From Monocercomonoides exilis (lineage: Eukaryota > Preaxostyla > Oxymonadida > Polymastigidae), in contig LSRY02000025.1 of the NCBI GenBank assembly GCA_001643675.2, positions 870,001-934,000 on the forward strand: a stretch of DNA of 64,000 bases, in the 5' to 3' direction. Below, piece after piece: positions 61,601-64,000 of the stretch. The first letter of the stretch is position 1. Each line of letters begins with the position of its first letter. The notes under the pieces were generated by a model. The model made no database searches. It was given only the letters and a program-made list of their open reading frames with translations, and was not told the DNA's origin. The position numbers were made by a program, and so were the translations under genes.

Positions 61601-64000
61601 GTTCTTCTTCGTGTTGGCTGCAGAGCCGTTGGAAATAGGCGTCTCTTTCTGTATCTTTTAGACAGACGCGACATCTCCAGATACGCTCGCAGATTGCCTC
61701 TGCGCTTTGTCCATCCTCTTCTGGGCTTGCCTGCCCACTGCCAGACGTTGTTGTGTTCAGATCCGACAATTATACCATCATCAAGCAAAGAAGATAGATT
61801 TATGTTTCTCTGGCTTCTGAGAGCAGAAGCGATAGAGAAATAGAGGCGCATGATGTTCTGAGGCAGAAAGAGTGTTCTTTCCGCTGAGATGAGAAGATTG
61901 CACAGAAGACGGCATGCAGATGCTGCATTCTGCGAAAAGTTCTGTTGTGAAAACACTCCAAATCGAGTAATGATGTCAGTCTCAATGCTTGATGAAGGTG
62001 AAGACAAAGAAGAAGAGAATGAAGAAGAAGAAGAAGTCATCGATGAAGGATGATGTGCTGCTTGGCGAGTAAGAAACATGCCCACTTGTTTGTGTCTTGG
62101 AGGAATAAGATCATATAACATGGTCAGTGCTGAATGGAGGATCGAAAGCTGCACTCTCTTTGGTGACAGCTCCACAATGTCTGCAGTGTGTGAGAGAAGC
62201 ATATGAGAACTTCTTCTGATCCAAGGCAGTGAAGAAGGCTTGGGCACACGCATGGTGATTGCAGGCGCAGTCAGAACAGTTGGATTGCTCGGCTCTTGTG
62301 CACGGCTACGCACAGTGACGAAGGCGTTGGGCTGTGACTGGCGAGAGAAGAGAGGGTAGAGAGAGGCCATGGAAGAGAAGGAGAGGTGGATGGAGTAGAG
62401 CTGGTGGAACGGGTGGTTCTGGTGCTGGATGGAGACGAGGCTGCTGAGAAGAGGCCATTGAGGAGGAGTGTCGCAGGTGAGGGCGTGAGAGAGAGAGTTG
62501 AAGAGGCCAATGAGACGCTGGAACTTTGAGGCTGGAGAAGAGCTGGATGAGGAGGAGAGGGAAGAGTTTGTGGAGGAAGGAGAGGGGAATGCCTCTGAAT
62601 CCTGTGAAGTGGCAGCAGAAGAGGAAGATGAAGAGGATGCTGCTGATGGAGTTGAAGAAGAAGAAGAAGAAGAAGAAGAAGTTACCGTTGTAGATGATGA
62701 TGATGATGATGATGATGAAGCAAACAATGAACCCATGGGCGAGTCAAACAAGACAGATTGTTCATTGCTCATTGGCTGTGCCTCGCAAATAGCAACTGCG
62801 CTGTCACTCAAGATGGGCATGTGGAATGTGTGTGTGAAGGCAGAATGAGGCAGCAGGTGATGATCAACGATCGACGGCACAAACACCACGCTTCTGCTTC
62901 TCAGCTGCTCTGCCAGAAGCAAAATGCGCTCGGATACATCACTTCTGAACGGAAGGGTGAGAGGCTTGTCTTCAGGCTCCGGTTTGTATGCCTCGCCCAG
63001 CACCTCCATCGACGCCTGGTCTGTCAGCCCTTCAATCAGCTCGCTGTTCTCCGAAAACGACAGCGGCGACGGCTTCCTCTGCAACAAGGGAGAAAAGCGC
63101 TCAGCAGTCTCAGGTGGCGGTGGAGTGGGTGTGGTGTCTGGCGGAGTGAGTATTTCTGTGGACTCAGCAGGAGGAGGAGGCGGCGTGGGAAGCCCATTCG
63201 AATCACCTATCTCTCCCAGGGCAGATGGAGTGACAGAGACAGGCAGAGGCGGTGGCGTGCCCAGCTGATCGATCGATGTGGTTGAGCTGCTTCCACTTGA
63301 TGTCTGTATTCTCTTTGCTCCGATAGATGCAGTGGAATCTGAGCGCGGAATGGGAGAAGGTACCTGTGGTGTCTTTGTCTGCTGTGTTGTCTTCTGTTGC
63401 GGTGAGTTCTGCTCTTTCTTTGGTTGTTCTTCGAGTTCAGGCTGCTTGAAAGTGACAGAAGGCTGGGCATCTTTGGATTGTTGCGTCTGAACAGTTGCTG
63501 TTTGCTTTTGGGGAGTTGGTTGCACAGGCAAAGGAACCAATGAAACAGACTCTTCTGTGTTTGTTGGCTGGATGCCAAAGAACTTCACAAAGAATGGCAG
63601 AGGTGCCTCACCTGCACAGAGCAAAGAGAGAATGATGTTCAGGCCAATTACACCCAGCAGATTCAGACGCAGCTCAATGCTGTCTGGAAACGCAGGCACA
63701 GGCAGAACAGATAGGAATTCTGGGATGGGTGAGCGTATGTGGATGATGAAGTGGAAGCGCATGATGAGATAAAGAGGGAGTGTCTGGACTGCAGCGACGG
63801 CAGAGGGGGAGCAGCGGAGGGTGGCGAGGGTGGAGGAGGTGAGGGTGGGTTTGAGGAGAGAGAAGAGTATGAGGGTGACTGTCTTTGAGGTGCCCTTGGG
63901 GATGCTGGGGATGTGGAAGGAGAGCATCGGGTTGAACTGGTTTTTGCCGCTTTTGTCGAGCGAAGGGGCAGAGAAAGAGGGGAAAGAAGAGAATGAAAAG
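55621..64000 (-). CDS. Very large helical-repeat-like protein, unidentified (5' end outside window)
   Basis: One uninterrupted frame of at least 2,793 codons, open through the right edge. The N-terminal visible part is hydrophobic/helical (RSPIPEFLSVLPVPAFPDSI), followed by a Gln/Pro/Thr-rich linker with PPPPPAEST. The middle has repeated amphipathic helices suggesting ARM/HEAT-type solenoids (SSLQRAVANLAMVPFIAPLS, SFQFCIAFLNHLVNIISHAP, FWIGVAFLHSPFAPVFSAGA) broken by Ser-rich loops. The last 350 residues are strongly acidic (runs of E and D, EEEEDEAKRKKREEE), ending in QDYQLWGF. No catalytic motif seen. Scaffold proteins such as Furry or neurofibromin share this style, but I found no signature that names it. 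Function unknown. Confidence 0.75.
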   Translation of the reverse strand, partial: FSFSSFPSFSAPSLDKSGKNQFNPMLSFHIPSIPKGTSKTVTLILFSLLKPTLTSSTLATLRCSPSAVAAVQTLPLYLIMRFHFIIHIRSPIPEFLSVLPVPAFPDSIELRLNLLGVIGLNIILSLLCAGEAPLPFFVKFFGIQPTNTEESVSLVPLPVQPTPQKQTATVQTQQSKDAQPSVTFKQPELEEQPKKEQNSPQQKTTQQTKTPQVPSPIPRSDSTASIGAKRIQTSSGSSSTTSIDQLGTPPPLPVSVTPSALGEIGDSNGLPTPPPPPAESTEILTPPDTTPTPPPPETAERFSPLLQRKPSPLSFSENSELIEGLTDQASMEVLGEAYKPEPEDKPLTLPFRSDVSERILLLAEQLRSRSVVFVPSIVDHHLLPHSAFTHTFHMPILSDSAVAICEAQPMSNEQSVLFDSPMGSLFASSSSSSSSSTTVTSSSSSSSSSTPSAASSSSSSSAATSQDSEAFPSPSSTNSSLSSSSSSSPASKFQRLIGLFNSLSHALTCDTPPQWPLLSSLVSIQHQNHPFHQLYSIHLSFSSMASLYPLFSRQSQPNAFVTVRSRAQEPSNPTVLTAPAITMRVPKPSSLPWIRRSSHMLLSHTADIVELSPKRVQLSILHSALTMLYDLIPPRHKQVGMFLTRQAAHHPSSMTSSSSSFSSSLSSPSSSIETDIITRFGVFSQQNFSQNAASACRLLCNLLISAERTLFLPQNIMRLYFSIASALRSQRNINLSSLLDDGIIVGSEHNNVWQWAGKPRRGWTKRRGNLRAYLEMSRLSKRYRKRRLFPTALQPTRRRTSKIWQSPRRGRGEGYDLRSSAEFRGERGESEQSDSICSCSTCSGERDVHYNHIATKQSKWRGRSEYERLFSQQGIDRRSAFNKAAYTDSVTYKSSMTPWFLSSHPPAEGHKRVHSSVTPGILGASHASAGTYQQAISSIFPVAHTGDEKLALRRSIDTPAQLSRSARLNQSTGSSKSLSRSLNSQQQSTQALQPLQSKQLLQQNGSPGQSLSTPVPVRSVDPIRLPSGSHLRSSAQQSHMLNQPQSPKKHPSDSSPHVPSSPSSLASVEVASPLLFSQKEFLDAGYAPSAMMKSAKLRRSRGAAMRRVKWRLAERWTNAYLHRHQTIIRVLRSLLSLFASGQSFASLSRRKVGFLNGFVRTIGKDSLLCGSPLVLNPSALAPLLECSLSHRFSSREMLKTAFAYHSLKESLLASSLQRAVANLAMVPFIAPLSTPLFAAAISFQLLRSVALLPPNSFQFCIAFLNHLVNIISHAPTSFFLDAPQCFWIGVAFLHSPFAPVFSAGALYLSEYLSRAAPLLSVSPLFAETLAQSIPLQHQRPFIGVRPLVVKGLFHSQTKRYAQKLLMQISLLPSTCDPFIDPYSLFDPIGSAVALVALFLPSLVLGIDHFAAVSAAVVSPLAPITRNDKTPLNQFAQPQTPAISFVSHKRGSANMMRSTISSTLSRTDNIGTTQARRAAESFLSGPSVNSLALEQLTIRRIAHRIRPPSRSSVSSVVPPPISVSHTPFSDGITLAAPVAYAVALFEEVREIAQILALVAASRGVPLLSLSLTLFARCHYTSSSSFLDALMPIFVEYLCEKPIESYVTSAWLRLLYSSTQFNEVDSLYTIFFSLIRAYSALKDKLKSQQKPKRGKYAYSSHLSEFSSAASSPSGSPMNRIIPTTSSPLLKRMIPRSGLLASVTSSPLAISSTTASNPPSSSTSTSSSLSISSTSPTTGNLSEGASQGNPLANAGPPSTPKSNRFAMRLDTQNLRYASQLSQKATVSPMLNVTTRSNRPQENVTIPLPPMLITVPMFASQLLSSLEAHLSSPVRLNAVKLLHLILREGARISHSYSEDNKCASLDTPDATFDMRLAHLRKLTQDSFYQTSPIFPSNDTESSADTRPRADTFTMLQTAEPATASNVLASGTEHSSLRYSSGQVAEQDSPFILKDPRIMKDPAEILIVSLSKNSFSSPVSVHPILLPSIAFNAFYMAAIGGNQTRKATSVCSTGLSQNQQNRLTQTATLSPNGVPNSFTPSKTIDNSGSSSSSTSSSSSSSSSMPLLSSLQSPVSSPSTVPSSFRAISLDKNDENESDDVFYKKILQLISNSLVPSSSESAVLNSSMSPSRAPTTNASNPSVNDIYCALSFIAPPQQSIVKSLLSLTPAERSNPKNPCVLFMRAMYAMSLPTIALSNANDAADRETIQHKVIMYGMMDNWMGCTSAEQKKEIERKATEKLQATVTVEEKAFAVGQALTDYLMESIGEASIGFDEGTSSMSLMVHMLGSSVGSLISSSLGRVLNQQHSQSSSSTSTSTTSTSSSSSFVNQKLDATSDKAAQSVHQPSTQISPLKEDAKSSELSQTRTPNAATATPAAAAISSPVLSSSPSMATPSQKNQSKKNSSVKHRRSNIDARFARWFAHFLSTYPCSPTLMHNYSYSDFYSEIQQNYSSSSSSSSSAWRSALKDIRIESSLRRQAIYAWDRRIKRLWEYVEDLVTMPLESVADKWNASGSVNSDPLLAELASMAASADATEKLGDEGEDEMPLGETSQIEGEGTEEGEKDGEDEEYEDGEGMLVDEELDEDELIDHRGSKREIMTEEGDEITQQEEEEDEAKRKKREEEDDNISEQEEEDAIVVDETELFDFDQVVMKGKRKEEENGKEEEEEDNDDDDDDEEEENDEEEEENEEENEEERESKGASDDEDDAYFDDYQPLFPDENSSPLEDNEEDAGSAESKASGDGKGDGNSNDGAEEADEDEPKVEEVGMTVTPPDDLPPLPDFPPTPANDSDQDYQLWGF

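Overview
This is a eukaryotic nuclear window. Protein genes are cut by many short GT-AG introns (about 40-320 nt, donors mostly GTTTG or GTATG, T-rich 3' ends). Coding DNA is fairly GC-balanced while introns and spacers are very AT-rich, and the genetic code looks standard (TGA, for example, ends the conserved PIG-V C-terminus). There are no operons or bacterial signals. The mix of giant surface beta-helix proteins with a kinase-like tail, serine-rich expansions and a lineage-specific two-exon family near 14-15.5 kb suggests a free-swimming or gut anaerobic flagellate of the Preaxostyla/oxymonad kind (Monocercomonoides-like). That assignment is from memory of such proteins and is inference.

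Layout. 0-12.7 kb is a dense housekeeping block: a PRP6-type splicing factor (minus, runs off the left edge, with a long extra C-terminal part), a head-to-head PIG-V GPI mannosyltransferase, a small secreted protein, and an HBS1-type ribosome-rescue GTPase (minus). 12.7-18.4 kb is poor in intact genes: an AT-rich spacer, a frameshifted member of a lineage-specific family, and two broken coding stretches. 18.5-26.4 kb is one uninterrupted 2,646-codon gene for a giant type I membrane protein with beta-helix repeats outside and a degenerate kinase-like domain inside. 26.6-32 kb holds a palindromic MITE-like element, a fragment of another surface protein, another degenerate fragment, and serine/lysine-rich minus-strand coding sequence of unknown function.

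32,037-40,772 is the highlight: a discrete 8.7-kb element bounded by two 1,382-bp inverted repeats with no net gap and no difference seen in the parts compared. Its single intact gene (three exons, 1,316 aa) fuses a ubiquitin-specific protease domain with complete catalytic Cys and His boxes to a C-terminal DDE-transposase-like domain, separated by long polyserine tracts. Just after its stop codon lies a GC-rich, about 130-nt stretch that can fold into a branched RNA. I read it as a recently active DNA transposon that carries a deubiquitinase; I do not know of a described family with this organisation.

40.8-46.0 kb contains broken coding sequence on the plus strand and a WD-repeat remnant on the minus strand. 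46.0-48.0 kb is an AT-rich desert with MITE-like palindromes. 48.0-55.1 kb is housekeeping again: a UBA/CUE-like plus UIM protein (minus), a DDX5/DBP2-type DEAD-box helicase (plus), the KEOPS subunit Pcc1 (minus) and the GPN-loop GTPase GPN2 (plus), with two divergent pairs sharing very short intergenic spaces. 55.6 kb to the right edge is one minus-strand open frame of at least 2,793 codons for an unidentified large helical protein with an acidic tail.

Intact giant frames (7.9 and 8.4 kb) next to heavily broken regions argue that the broken regions are genuine pseudogenes rather than general sequencing error. All exon structures are my own reading of splice sites and reading-frame phase, without transcript support.
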